From Candidatus Trichofilum aggregatum (GTDB taxonomy: Bacteria > Chloroflexota > Anaerolineae > Promineifilales > Promineifilaceae): a DNA stretch of 64,000 nt. Under the pieces are notes generated by a model. The model worked only from the letters and a program-made list of their open reading frames with translations, had not been told where the DNA came from and ran no database searches. The DNA is taken from assembly GCA_016716885.1 (NCBI GenBank), contig JADJUV010000172.1:1-64000 (forward strand). The letters are read 5' to 3'. Every line of letters starts with the position of its first letter. The stretch's first letter is position 1. Below, piece after piece: positions 28,912 to 41,660 of the stretch. A program made the position numbers and the translations under genes.

Positions 28912-29150
28912 GAGATGGGAATGGGAACTGTGGGAACTGTGGGAACTGTGGGAACTCTCGCCACTTTGCGACTTTGCCACTTTGCCACTTTGCCACTCTG
29001 CCACTTAATTTCTCAGAATGAGTTTCCTATGAGCGGGTGCTCACCAAGATGAATGAAGATTTATCCACAGATTTCACACATTGACACAGATTTTTCTTTT
29101 CTCTGCGTTTTCTGCGTCTCTGCGGTTCGTTATTTTCGTAGGAGTTCTCA
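28912..29150. repeat. Tandem repeats GGAACTGTG, ACTTTGCC and CTCTGCG words
   Basis: GGGAACTGTGGGAACTGTGG is followed by CACTTTGCCACTTTGCCACT and then TTTTCTCTGCGTTTTCTGCG. No ORF of note; an AGGAG ribosome site for the next gene lies at the end. Confidence 0.8.
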
Positions 29151-29633
29151 ATGCCAACGGTGCAGTTTACTATCCCGGTGGATCACAAATATTTAAGCGT
29201 TTTGGGCACAACCCTGACTACTTTTATGGAGCAGGTCGGTGATGAGATGTTGGCTTACACCGTGCAACTGGCAATCCATGAGGTATGCACCAATGTGATT
29301 GACCATGCCTATGGCGCACCGGCCCCGGAACAAAACATACAGGTCACGTTATTCTGGGATGAACACAGCCAACAATTGGTCGCTGAAATCACGGATCAGG
29401 GTCGCCCCTTTGATCCGTTGCAGCATGAGTGGTCGCTGCCGATGGTGTGGCAGGCCGTCACGACGGCTAATGGCCCGGCTTACCGGCTGGAGTCCGTCGC
29501 TGAACCGGGACTGGAGCAAGAACGCGGCCGCGGCATCTTCATGATTCGCCAGTTGATGGATGAAGTCCTCTACCTGCCCCATAACGGGCATAACGTCTGG
29601 CGGCTCACCCGGCAGTTAGGGCGTGCGGGGTGA
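29151..29633 (+). CDS. RsbW/SpoIIAB-like serine kinase (HATPase_c_2), 160 aa
   Basis: A GHKL-fold protein kinase of the anti-sigma type that would phosphorylate STAS domains. The N box AIHEVCTNVIDHAYG has Glu44 and Asn48; G1 is EITDQGRPFDP; G2 is ERGRGIFMIRQLMDEV. The order STAS, PP2C, HATPase matches classic partner-switching operons. No sigma-factor gene is visible in the window, so the output may be something else. It has an AGGAG site before ATG 29151. About 60 bp of linker between G1 and G2 is longer than in SpoIIAB. Confidence 0.85.
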   Translation: MPTVQFTIPVDHKYLSVLGTTLTTFMEQVGDEMLAYTVQLAIHEVCTNVIDHAYGAPAPEQNIQVTLFWDEHSQQLVAEITDQGRPFDPLQHEWSLPMVWQAVTTANGPAYRLESVAEPGLEQERGRGIFMIRQLMDEVLYLPHNGHNVWRLTRQLGRAG

Positions 29634-29634
29634 G

Positions 29635-29770
29635 GGGGAGATGGGGACTCTGGGAACTCTGGGAACTGTAGGAACTCTGGGAACTCTAGGAACTTTGGGA
29701 ACTCGGCGCACCAAGGGATCAGGAACTCTAGGAACTCAGGGAACCTTGAAACTCGAAACCCGAAACTTTT
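29635..29770. repeat. 9-mer GGAACTCTG/GGAACTCTA repeats
   Basis: At least ten copies of GGAACTNTR in a row, interrupted by GGCGCACCAAGGGATCA, ending in GAAACTCGAAACCCGAAACT. Confidence 0.85.
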
Positions 29771-29786
29771 TTCACAGGAGAACCCT

Positions 29787-30155
29787 ATGGCAACCATTTT
29801 AGTCGTTGATGATTCCCCAGTGGTGCGGCGCACCCTGGAATTTACGCTCAAAAAACAAGGGCACACCATTCTCACGGCTGAGGATGGAGCCGAAGCCCTC
29901 TTACAACTGGCCCATCATTCCGTAGACCTCATTTTTTCCGATGTTTCTATGCCTAATCTGGATGGGATTGATTTGTTACAGCGGTTGCGCGGCGATAACC
30001 GGTATCGCACATTGCCGGTGATCATGTTGACGGGCAGCGGTCAAAACCAGGATCGGCTGCGGGCAGAACAGGCGGGCGCGAATGGCTTTTTGAGTAAACC
30101 GGCCAGCTCGCAAGAGTTGATTGCTACCGTCAATCGCCTGGTAGGGGCATCATGA
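29787..30155 (+). CDS. Single-domain response regulator (CheY-like), 122 aa
   Basis: A receiver domain alone: acidic pocket Asp8/Asp9 (ILVVDDSPVVRR), phosphoacceptor Asp52 (LIFSDVSMPNLDG), Thr82 (VIMLTGS) and Lys104 (FLSKPAS). It has no output domain, so it acts by protein contact or in a phosphorelay. The stop overlaps the ATG of the next histidine kinase gene (ATGA), which implies translational coupling and a shared role. AGGAG precedes ATG 29787. Confidence 0.9.
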   Translation: MATILVVDDSPVVRRTLEFTLKKQGHTILTAEDGAEALLQLAHHSVDLIFSDVSMPNLDGIDLLQRLRGDNRYRTLPVIMLTGSGQNQDRLRAEQAGANGFLSKPASSQELIATVNRLVGAS

Positions 30156-32876
30156 AAATTCGGATTTCCACGAAATTACTCCTGGTTCTTTTGTTGAGTT
30201 CGGCTATTCCCGTGATGATAGCTGGATACCTGGGGTATCAGAGCAGCCAGAATATTACCGGTATCGCGGCCGCGGCCAACGCCGAAATCGCTACCCTTGC
30301 CATGTCCGACAGCATGGCCGCCCTCTCCCGTGAAAAAGAGATAGACCTGCGTGCCCGCACCACCAGCATCGCCCAGGACATCAACGCCATCCTCACCCGC
30401 GTCCAGGCCGACACCACCGAACTGGCTGCCTACGCCACCTTTCTCTACGACCACCCGGATAGCTTCGCCAGTTACCCCTTTCCCAACACCTACGGCTACG
30501 CCGCCAACGGCTCCTTCGGCAGTTTAGAAGCCAACGATAACTCCTGGATCATGGTTTCGACGCTGGGGCTGGATGCCAATGGCGAAGTCAGCCCGGAACT
30601 GAGAGACGAAATTTACCTGACCGAGTTTATGGATCTGAAATTCCGTACTGTTGCTGCCAGTAACCCGTATGCTGTGCAGATGTACCTCAACACCAAGAGC
30701 CAGATCACCCGGGGGATGCCCTTCATTGACGGCGAATATCTCTGGATAAACGCCACCGACCAATTTGAAGTCAATATGGATTTACCTACCTACGATTTTT
30801 ATTTCCTGGCCGACGCCGTCCATAACCCGGAGCGCCAGGCGGTGTGGACAGAGCTGTATTGGGACCCGGCGGGATTGGGGTGGATGGTTTCCAGCATTGC
30901 CCCCGTTTACCGGGCAGATGAACTGATGGGGGTGGTGGGTATTGACATCACGCTGGGCAAGATGATTGACGAAATCATCAACGTGCAAATCGAGGAGAGT
31001 GGATTTGCTTTTCTCGTCTCCGATGAGGGGCAGGCCATCGCTTTCCCGGAACGGGCGGCGGATTTTTTGGGTTTTACCGGCAGCCTGGAAGGGGATTTTG
31101 GTAACGATGAGGAATTTTCCTTTTTTCTGACCGAGAGTGGCGACCCGGCGTTCCGGGCGATCATTGACGACATGCTGGCAGGGGCAACGGACTTGCGCCA
31201 ATACACCTCACCAAACCGGCAAGATGATTATTTTTTCGCCCATCATCCGGTGGCCTTGACCCATTGGAGCGTGGGCATTGTGGTTCCCATCAATGAAGTC
31301 ATCGCTCCAGCCCTCAACACAAACGCCCAGATCGAACAAAACATGCAGTTGACCTCGCAGAGCATCAACCAACGTTCCCAAAATTTCATCACCACCTTTT
31401 TGTTTGTCATCGGCGGCATTGTCCTGGCAATTATTCCCCTCTCCATTGTCTTTGCCCGCTCCATTTCCAACCCTATTCACCAACTGGAAGAAGGGTCGCG
31501 GCGCATCGGTTCCGGGGAACTCTCCCACCGCATTCAGGTGCGCTCCGGGGATGAAATTGAACAACTGGCGCAAACGTTCAACCAGATGGCCGACGACCTG
31601 CAAAATAAAATTACCGAAATTGAAACGGCCAATAGCGAACTCAAAAAGTTGGATGGGCTGAAATCGCAATTTATCTCGATGGCGTCTCATGAACTGCGGA
31701 CGCCGCTTATCGCCATTCAGGGATATGTGGATTTGCTGCGCGATGGGGCCGCCGGTGAGGTGAATGAGGAGCAGATGGTGATGCTGGCGACCGTCTCACG
31801 CAATACGGTGCGGCTGGCGCGAATTGTGACGGAGTTATTAGACCTGTCGCGCATTGAGGAGAACAAACTGGCCCTAAACCAGGAAGATTTTGCGGTGGCC
31901 GAGGTGTTGGCAGAGGTGTTGCAGGAGCAGAAACCGAGCCTGGAGCGCCGTTTCCACACGGCCACGCTGGAAGTGGAACCGGATTTGCCGCCGCTGCATG
32001 GGGATCGGGATCGCATTGGGCAGGTGGTGGTTAACCTGTTGGGCAATGCGATTAAGTACACACCAGACGGCGGCCGCATCGCTATCAAAGCCTTCACCGA
32101 TTCAGATCATCTCCATCTGACGGTACAAGACAACGGCATTGGCATTAAGGCGGAGCATCTGGAGAAAATCTTCAGCCGTTTCTACACGGCCGGAGATGTC
32201 ACGCGGCACAAATCGGGCAAAGAGGCGTTTATGGCCGGGGGCACGGGGTTGGGTTTACCCATTGTGAAGGGTATTGTGGAAGCACATGGCGGCCAGGTGT
32301 GGGTAGAGAGTGTGTTTGGGCAGGGTTCGACGTTTCATCTGGTGTTGCCGTTCGCGGCCGCAACCCCCATCAGCACTCCCGCTACCCCCGCCGACATTTA
32401 CAAAGTGGCAACCTTTGTCACCCCCAACGGAACCCACGCCCTGCCGTCGCAGCGTCCGCCCCGTATTTTGCTCATTGATGACGAAGAAGACGCCATTGCC
32501 GTTATGCGGCGCATCCTGGCTGAGGGGTACGACATTTCTAGCGCGTCTACCAGCGGCACAGGACTCAAAGGCGGCCATGACAGAGCCGCCCGACCTGATT
32601 TTACTGGATGCCTGGATGCCGGGTATTTCCGGGTATGACATTTGCAAAACGCTCAAAGGGAATGCCCAGACGCGCCACATCCCGATCATCATGGTCACTG
32701 CGGCCGCGCAACAAGCCGACGAAGCCCGCGCCCAATCAGTCGGCGCCGATGGCTTCATTACCAAACCATTTCAAAAGGCAGATTTGCTTCAGTTGATTGA
32801 AGGATTTCGGAGAGTGCTGAGGGCTGAGTGGCGAGTAGCGAGTAGCGAGTGGCGAGTGGCGAGTGGCGAGTGGTGA
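30152..32876 (+). CDS. Cache-HAMP histidine kinase with C-terminal receiver, one frameshift
   Basis: A membrane sensor kinase. TM1 (residues 8-28), extracellular dCache-like domain (about 40-400, with MVSTLGLDANGEVSPELRDE and YRADELMGVVGIDITLG), TM2 (about 415-435), HAMP (RSISNPIHQLEEGSRRIGSG), HisKA with His near residue 512 (SMASHELRTPLIAI), and HATPase (LLGNAIKYTPDGG, DNGIGI, GGTGLGLPIVKGI). A receiver (PRILLIDDEEDAIAVMRRIL) follows and continues in another frame after 32570 (PPDLILLDAWMPGISGYDIC). The last ~22 residues repeat EWRVAS units, coded by a CGAGTGG tract. It probably phosphorylates its own receiver and the coupled CheY-like protein. Confidence 0.85.
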
Positions 32877-32990
32877 GTGGTGAGTGGTGAGTAGCGAGTG
32901 GCGAGTGGTTGACGGATAGTCTCTCAATCTCTCAGTCTCTCAATCTCTCAGTCTCTCAATCTCTCTCAATCCCCCCTCCCCCGGCGGTAA
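32818..32990. repeat. Heptamer CGAGTGG and CTCAGTCT repeats
   Basis: GAGTGGCGAGTAGCGAGTAG with about a dozen heptamers, then repeated CTCTCAATCTCTCAGTCT. The first part is translated as the tail of the histidine kinase. Confidence 0.85.
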
Positions 32991-32993
32991 ATT

Positions 32994-36878
<3,885 letters not shown>

Positions 36879-36916
36879 GGCGGTAAACCCTACATCCAGG
36901 GGCGGGGAACTTTTCT

Positions 36917-36993
36917 CGGCGCGGTTTTTCGGGGCGAAGGCCCCGAAAAACCGCGCCGTTAAGTTTCCCCCTGCCCCCCGGAAAGGGGGGCAG
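36917..36993. terminator. Two strong hairpins between convergent genes
   Basis: A 19-bp perfect stem (36917-36935 with 36940-36958, loop GAAG) is followed by CTGCCCCCC/GGGGGGCAG (36971-36979 with 36985-36993). They lie between a + gene ending at 36878 and a - gene ending at 37087 and could serve as a bidirectional terminator or be REP-type palindromes. Confidence 0.75.
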
Positions 36994-37086
36994 AGGGATG
37001 GGTCTTGCGACTCAATCTACGAAGGGCTTGGTTAGTTGTATAAGTCTCTCGTCTCTCACTTCCGTAGGTTATTTCATCCTTGATCC

Positions 37087-40000
37087 TTAATGGCGAGGGA
37101 TGATCGGCAGATATAACAGGGTAGGTGGTAACTCGTCTACCACGTGCAACGTAACCGGGATTACGTAGGGTGGGTTATCCGTGCCACCGAGGTAGATTTC
37201 GGCCTGGTAGTCACCCAGGGTGAGGGCGCTGGCGTCAAAAACGACGCTGATGGTGACCTGACTGTTCGCGGCCGCGATGCCCGATCCCGGCGTCTCTGTC
37301 AACCAACTGGCATCCGGGACCTCTAGCCCACAGGTGTAGTTAGTCGAACCAGGGTGGACAAAACAGATCGCCAGATTGTCCTCAAGCACCGGTTCGTTGT
37401 AACCATATTCCAACCCCGTCGTCTCATTGCCCTGAATACCAATTGTCGCGTGGTCGCCGGTATCACTGTTGAGGGTGTGGTATTGCATCAGGATATTACC
37501 CGAATCCTCAAACAAGATGGCCTGGAAGGTAATAGCGTTGGCCCAATTAGCGGTGACGCTGTTCCACTGGATCACCAGCCGCCGGTGGGGGGCGATGCCC
37601 TGCACCTCGTAGAAGGTCTGGGGGTTGTTGACAAGGTCGTAGTTCAGGTCATCCCAATACGGGGCGATGAATGTTTGCACGCCATTGCCGCTGATCGTGC
37701 TGGGGATGGGCTGGTTCCCGCCGAAATCGGGGTCGGCAGGCCGATCTTCAAAGTAAATCTGGCCGTAGGAGCTGATGGCGATTTCGTCGTAGGGTGTGCC
37801 GTAGTAGCTGAAGGCGAAGGGCAGTTCGAGCATACCGTAATAGTCGTTGGCCCCGTCTAGCCCCAGGCTTGTGCCGGTGGTGCTGATGTCTACCCAGTTA
37901 TAGGTGGGGCCGCCGGTGGTGTTGGAGTCAATGCAGGCGTAGCCAAACGCATCCGGTGTGCCGCAAGAGGTGAGAGCGGGGGGTGTCGCGGCCGCGTCCA
38001 AATCTTCATCCCGAATGGTAAAGGGCAAATTACCCAGTCCCGTATTGGAAATTTGGAAGGTACGGATCATAACCGTCCCCGGCAGAAGGTACTGCTCCAT
38101 CGTGGCCGGGTTCAGGGTGATGATCGCAATTTCTTCGGTGAGGGCGAAGTTGGCGGTGGTTGTGCCCGCGGCCGCGACCTGAACCGTCACACTCTCGCTG
38201 GCATACCCTGGCCGTTCCACCTGGATGGTGTAACTGCCTGGCCGCACCGTCAGATCATAACTGGCCTGGCCCGACAGGTTCACGGCAAAGCCACCTGGTC
38301 CGGTAATATGCAGGTTCGCCGGAAGAGGATCACCACTGCCATCCTCAGTAATTGCTCCGGTCAATGTGCCGCAGGTGGCACAACTCAGGTGCAGAGCCAC
38401 CGGCACATCGTTCACCGGGTTGATAAACGTGCCAGCAAAAATCAAATCGGATGTGTAATCACCGGTACGATAGATGCTTCGCGTGTCAAACATCAGGTCA
38501 AACGTCATTGACGCTCCGGCGGGAATCGTCATCATCCCGGCGGGGAACTGTGCCCATTCGATCACTTCCGTCTGCAAACCCAGCCCGGCTACATGAGCAA
38601 AACCTCCGATATCATTCAAATAGGTGGCTTCTCCGCTAAACAGGTTGACCTGGTAAAATTTTTGGATGAACGGGAATCCACTGCTCACATCTACTGCCGT
38701 CAGGTACATCTGGTCGGTGGCTGAATCCCAGGCCAGTCCCTGCTCAAAAGTAGGAATATCGAAACCAACGCCCCCTACCACGGTTGCTTCAGCCGTTGTT
38801 GTGTCAATCTGGACGAGGGTGTTGTTGTCTATGTCAATGCCATACAAATGGCCGCTGTCGTCTACGGCAATATCCCCCAGACAGCCGATGTTGCCGGTGA
38901 TCTCACCTACGGCTGTCGCGGCCGCGGTTGTCACATCCACTGCGTACAACACATAAGGCGTGGTGAAACAGTCGTAATCATAGGCTACGTACATCGTGCC
39001 GGTGGTCGCATCATAGGCCATGCCATCGTAAGCGGAGTAAGGGGAGATGAGCGGTAACGCTCCGACATAGCGTTTGGCGCCGGTGGCGGTATCCAGGGCG
39101 ATGAGGCGACTTTCTTCAAAGCCGTAGAGGGTAGTAAAGTCATCCCCCCAGAAATCGCCCCCCCCCAGTGAGCCGTGATCATGGTAAACACCCGATGAGA
39201 TGAGGGTGCCGGGGTTGCTCAGATCAAACCAGGCCAGTTCACCCCCGACCGAGCCGGAGTGGTTGATACCATAAGCCAGAACAGGCACAACATCTTCGGG
39301 TGAGCGTACCGCTTCTCCTTGAATGGCGGACAGGGTGGCGTTTTGCATGGCCACGGGCACGTCCAGGTTGTCCATACGCACAGTGAAGGTGAGGGGGATG
39401 GTTCCGGTGTTGGAGACGGTGAGGGTACGGGTGATGATGGGGCCGATGGGGGTGGTGATATTGATCGCGGCCGCGTCCACTTCCAACAACCCTGCTTTTG
39501 GTGTCAAAGCCAGATTTTGCGTCGTTGTACCGCCGTTGGTCACAACGGCTCCGGTTGTCGCTTCCAAATAACCCGACGCACTGGCAACCAAGGTATAACT
39601 GCCCGCGGGCACGGTCGCGCTGTAACCGGCCTGACGCGGCAGTTAGATGTCCATACCGGCATTGCTGGTGATATGCAACTGCGCTTCCAGCGGTAAACTT
39701 GTCCAGGCATCCGTGAAACTGCCCTGCAACACACCACAGGTAGCACAATTGACCTGCATGGTGATAGGCATGGAGGGGACGTTGTTATCAAACAGGCCGT
39801 TAAAAGCGATAAACCCGGCGTAACTCCCCGTCTGGTAGAGCGGATGGGTGTTCAAAACGATGTCTACGTTGGCCGAGCCGTTGGCGGGAACAGTTACCTG
39901 GTCGGGTGTTACGCTCAACCAGGGGGCCTCAGCCGAAGCGAAGGCGATCCAGGTAAAACCAATTTCCAGGGGTGTGCCGGGAATGGTCGTACCCAGTCCG

Positions 40001-40932
40001 CCGACCAGCGTGGTCTGCCCGGTGGTCAGGTCAATGGTGCGGAGTTCGCCGCCCTCGGCGGTGCGCCAGATGCTAATGACCATCTGGTTGGTGGCCGGGT
40101 CCCAGTCCATACCCGTGTTGAACTCCGGCCAGACATCGGTGGCGGCGACGGTGTTAATGGACAGGGCATCTACATCAATTGTCACCAGCTCTTGTGTCCA
40201 CAAATCTTCGCCGTAAAGCGTACCGGAACCATCAAAGGCCATGCCGTCAATCTGGCGCGGGACGGGGGATGTGAGTGTGCCGATGACCGTTGCGACACCT
40301 GTAGCCAGGTCAACGGTGTGGAGAGTATTACCGCCGGTGCCGAAGAAATCCACGTAGCTACTTATCGCGTACATCTGCTGGGTCACCGGGTCATAGGACA
40401 TATCACCAAAGGACTCAAAACCAGGAGGATCCCCTAGCGGGCCGAGGGTGGTCGTGATGCCGGTGGTGGTATTAATGACGACCAGGGTGTCATCCGCCGA
40501 ATTAAATGGGTCATTGTTGGCGATGGCGTATACCTGGCTGAAATCATCGCCAGCAAAGTCGCCACCCACAGAACCGTTACCAAAGAGGCCCATGTCGGTT
40601 AAGGTGCCAGGGTCGTTCCGCTGGAACCGGGCCAGGCGGGGGTCGGTGGCTGTGGCATACACACCATAGACCCGATCCAGCAGGGTGGTGTACGGTTGAA
40701 GCGTCACCTGGGCCGGGTCGGCCCCGCTGGCTTGTAGGGTCAGGGTGTGGGTAACAACATCCCCCAGGGTGATGGTTTCGTTGAGACTGGTGGGGTTGTA
40801 GGTGAGGGAAGCGTTGGGATCAAGCCCTGTATCCCAGGCGGCGAAGGAAATTCCTGTAGTAGTCAGGAATAATGTCAGCGCTAGCCCGGTTAGCAGAGCG
40901 ATCAGGAAAAGGATGGGTCGGTTGTTTCTCAT
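37087..40932 (-). CDS. Large secreted beta-rich protein, interrupted by an in-frame TAA at 39643-39645
   Basis: An exported protein of about 1281 residues if the stop is ignored. Signal peptide MRNNRPILFLIALLTGLALT, start at 40932 with an AGGAG site. Two related halves follow, each with a propeller-like region (VYAIANNDPF; MSYDPVTQQMYAISSY; MAYDATTGTMYVAYDYD), a BACON-like strand region (WLSVTPDQVTVPANGSANVD) and a CnaB/PEGA-like domain (YTIQVERPGYASESVTVQV; YTLVASASGYLEA). Then come DUF11-like strands, and the end reads LLYLPIIPRH. The TAA falls at a position where the sister repeat has Asn (GFAVNLSGQ), and the frame continues unchanged after it. It is either a point error or a real nonsense mutation. 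No enzymatic motif is seen. Confidence 0.75.
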
Positions 40933-40954
40933 TTTTTCTCCTGTGAAGATAAGT

Positions 40955-41040
40955 GGCAGGTTGTAGGTTGCAGGTTGCGAGTGGCGAGTGGCGAGTGGCG
41001 AGTGGCGAGTGGCGAGTGAGTTCCCAGAGTTCCTAGAGTT
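40955..41040. repeat. Heptamer CGAGTGG and 9-mer GAGTTCCTA repeats
   Basis: GCGAGTGGCGAGTGGCGAGT (about six copies) followed by GAGTTCCCAGAGTTCCTAGA, upstream of the minus-strand secreted protein. Confidence 0.85.
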
Positions 41041-41048
41041 CCTGGTTC

Positions 41049-41184
41049 TGTTGACTTTTCTATTAGCGTGACCTGAATACCAGAGATAAAGGACTTTTGA
41101 GAGAATAAGTTTTTGACTTTCAAAGGCAATACTTGAGCGCACTCTACCTCTGGTACTAATTTTTCGCTAAACAAAAAGTCAACA
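41049..41184. repeat. 136-bp nested imperfect palindrome
   Basis: TGTTGACTTTT (41049-41059) pairs with AAAAGTCAACA (41174-41184). Inside, TAGCG pairs with CGCTA and TACCAGAG (41079) with CTCTGGTA (41148). It is flanked by GAGTTCCTA repeats on both sides. The layout suggests a MITE-like element or a large regulatory hairpin upstream of the secreted protein gene. Confidence 0.6.
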
Positions 41185-41206
41185 CAGCCTAGAGTTCCTA
41201 GAGTTC

Positions 41207-41428
41207 CTACAGTTCCCCTGAGTTCCTCTGAATTCCCCTCATTTCACCCTCTACGGGTGGTAGGTTCAACTGCGGCCGCAATGCCAACAAAAGTTGTTCC
41301 GCCGTGATAAAGCCATACCGCTCTCCGGTGCGGGGAATTTCCAGCAGAAAGCGAGCAGGATGCTGTGGGTCAGCCTCTTCCCAGCACCGAATGATGAAAA
41401 CGCGATAGGAATGAGGTGGAGAATCCAT
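41207..41428 (-). CDS. Small conserved-looking protein, 73 aa, divergent from a SARP regulator
   Basis: Start at 41428 (MDSPPHSYRVFIIRCWEEAD), followed by HPARFLLEIPRTGERYGFIT and LLLALRPQL. The protein at 56469 has the same plan: a hydrophobic-Ile-Leu-Arg-x-Trp opening, then a LSLExPxTxERxGF core and a Leu-rich helix. Both genes are transcribed divergently from a SARP-STAND-TPR gene. The last residues (QRNSGEL) derive from a GAGTTCC repeat. Function is unknown; a small partner or modulator of the regulator is possible. The longer frame upstream is repeat-coded. Confidence 0.6.
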   Translation of the reverse strand: MDSPPHSYRVFIIRCWEEADPQHPARFLLEIPRTGERYGFITAEQLLLALRPQLNLPPVEGEMRGIQRNSGEL

Positions 41429-41462
41429 ATAGAGTTGCCTATGGGCGAGGCGCACACAAGAT

Positions 41463-41567
41463 AGTGGGTAGGGAGTGGCGAGTGGCGAGTAGCGAGTGGG
41501 CATTCTCTTAGCACTTCAGCACTCAGCACTCAGCACTTCAGCACTCACTCAGCACTCCCTCAGTCCT
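41463..41567. repeat. Heptamer GAGTGGC and CAGCACT repeats
   Basis: GGGAGTGGCGAGTGGCGAGT then CAGCACTCAGCACTCAGCAC, between the divergent small protein and the regulator. TACAAT at 41594-41599 just beyond could be a -10 box for the regulator. Confidence 0.8.
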
Positions 41568-41660
41568 ATTTACCAGCGTCAGGGTCGTTCAGGTACAATA
41601 GTCGGGAAACGCCGATAAAAGAGCGGAAATCGCGGCCGCGAACGCCGGAAAAACCCTGCC

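Noticed and set aside
32818..32990. Possible CRISPR-like array
   Set aside because: Units are 7-8 bp and directly adjacent, without unique spacers; no cas genes are present. The same holds for the other tandem tracts.
37354..37860. 168-residue plus-strand frame
   Set aside because: It lies opposite the secreted minus-strand protein and shows no recognisable domain or start signal.
41569..41599. Promoter TTTACC/TACAAT for the regulator at 41661
   Set aside because: The spacing is 19 bp and no heptamer repeats are present, so support is too weak to list it as a separate site.
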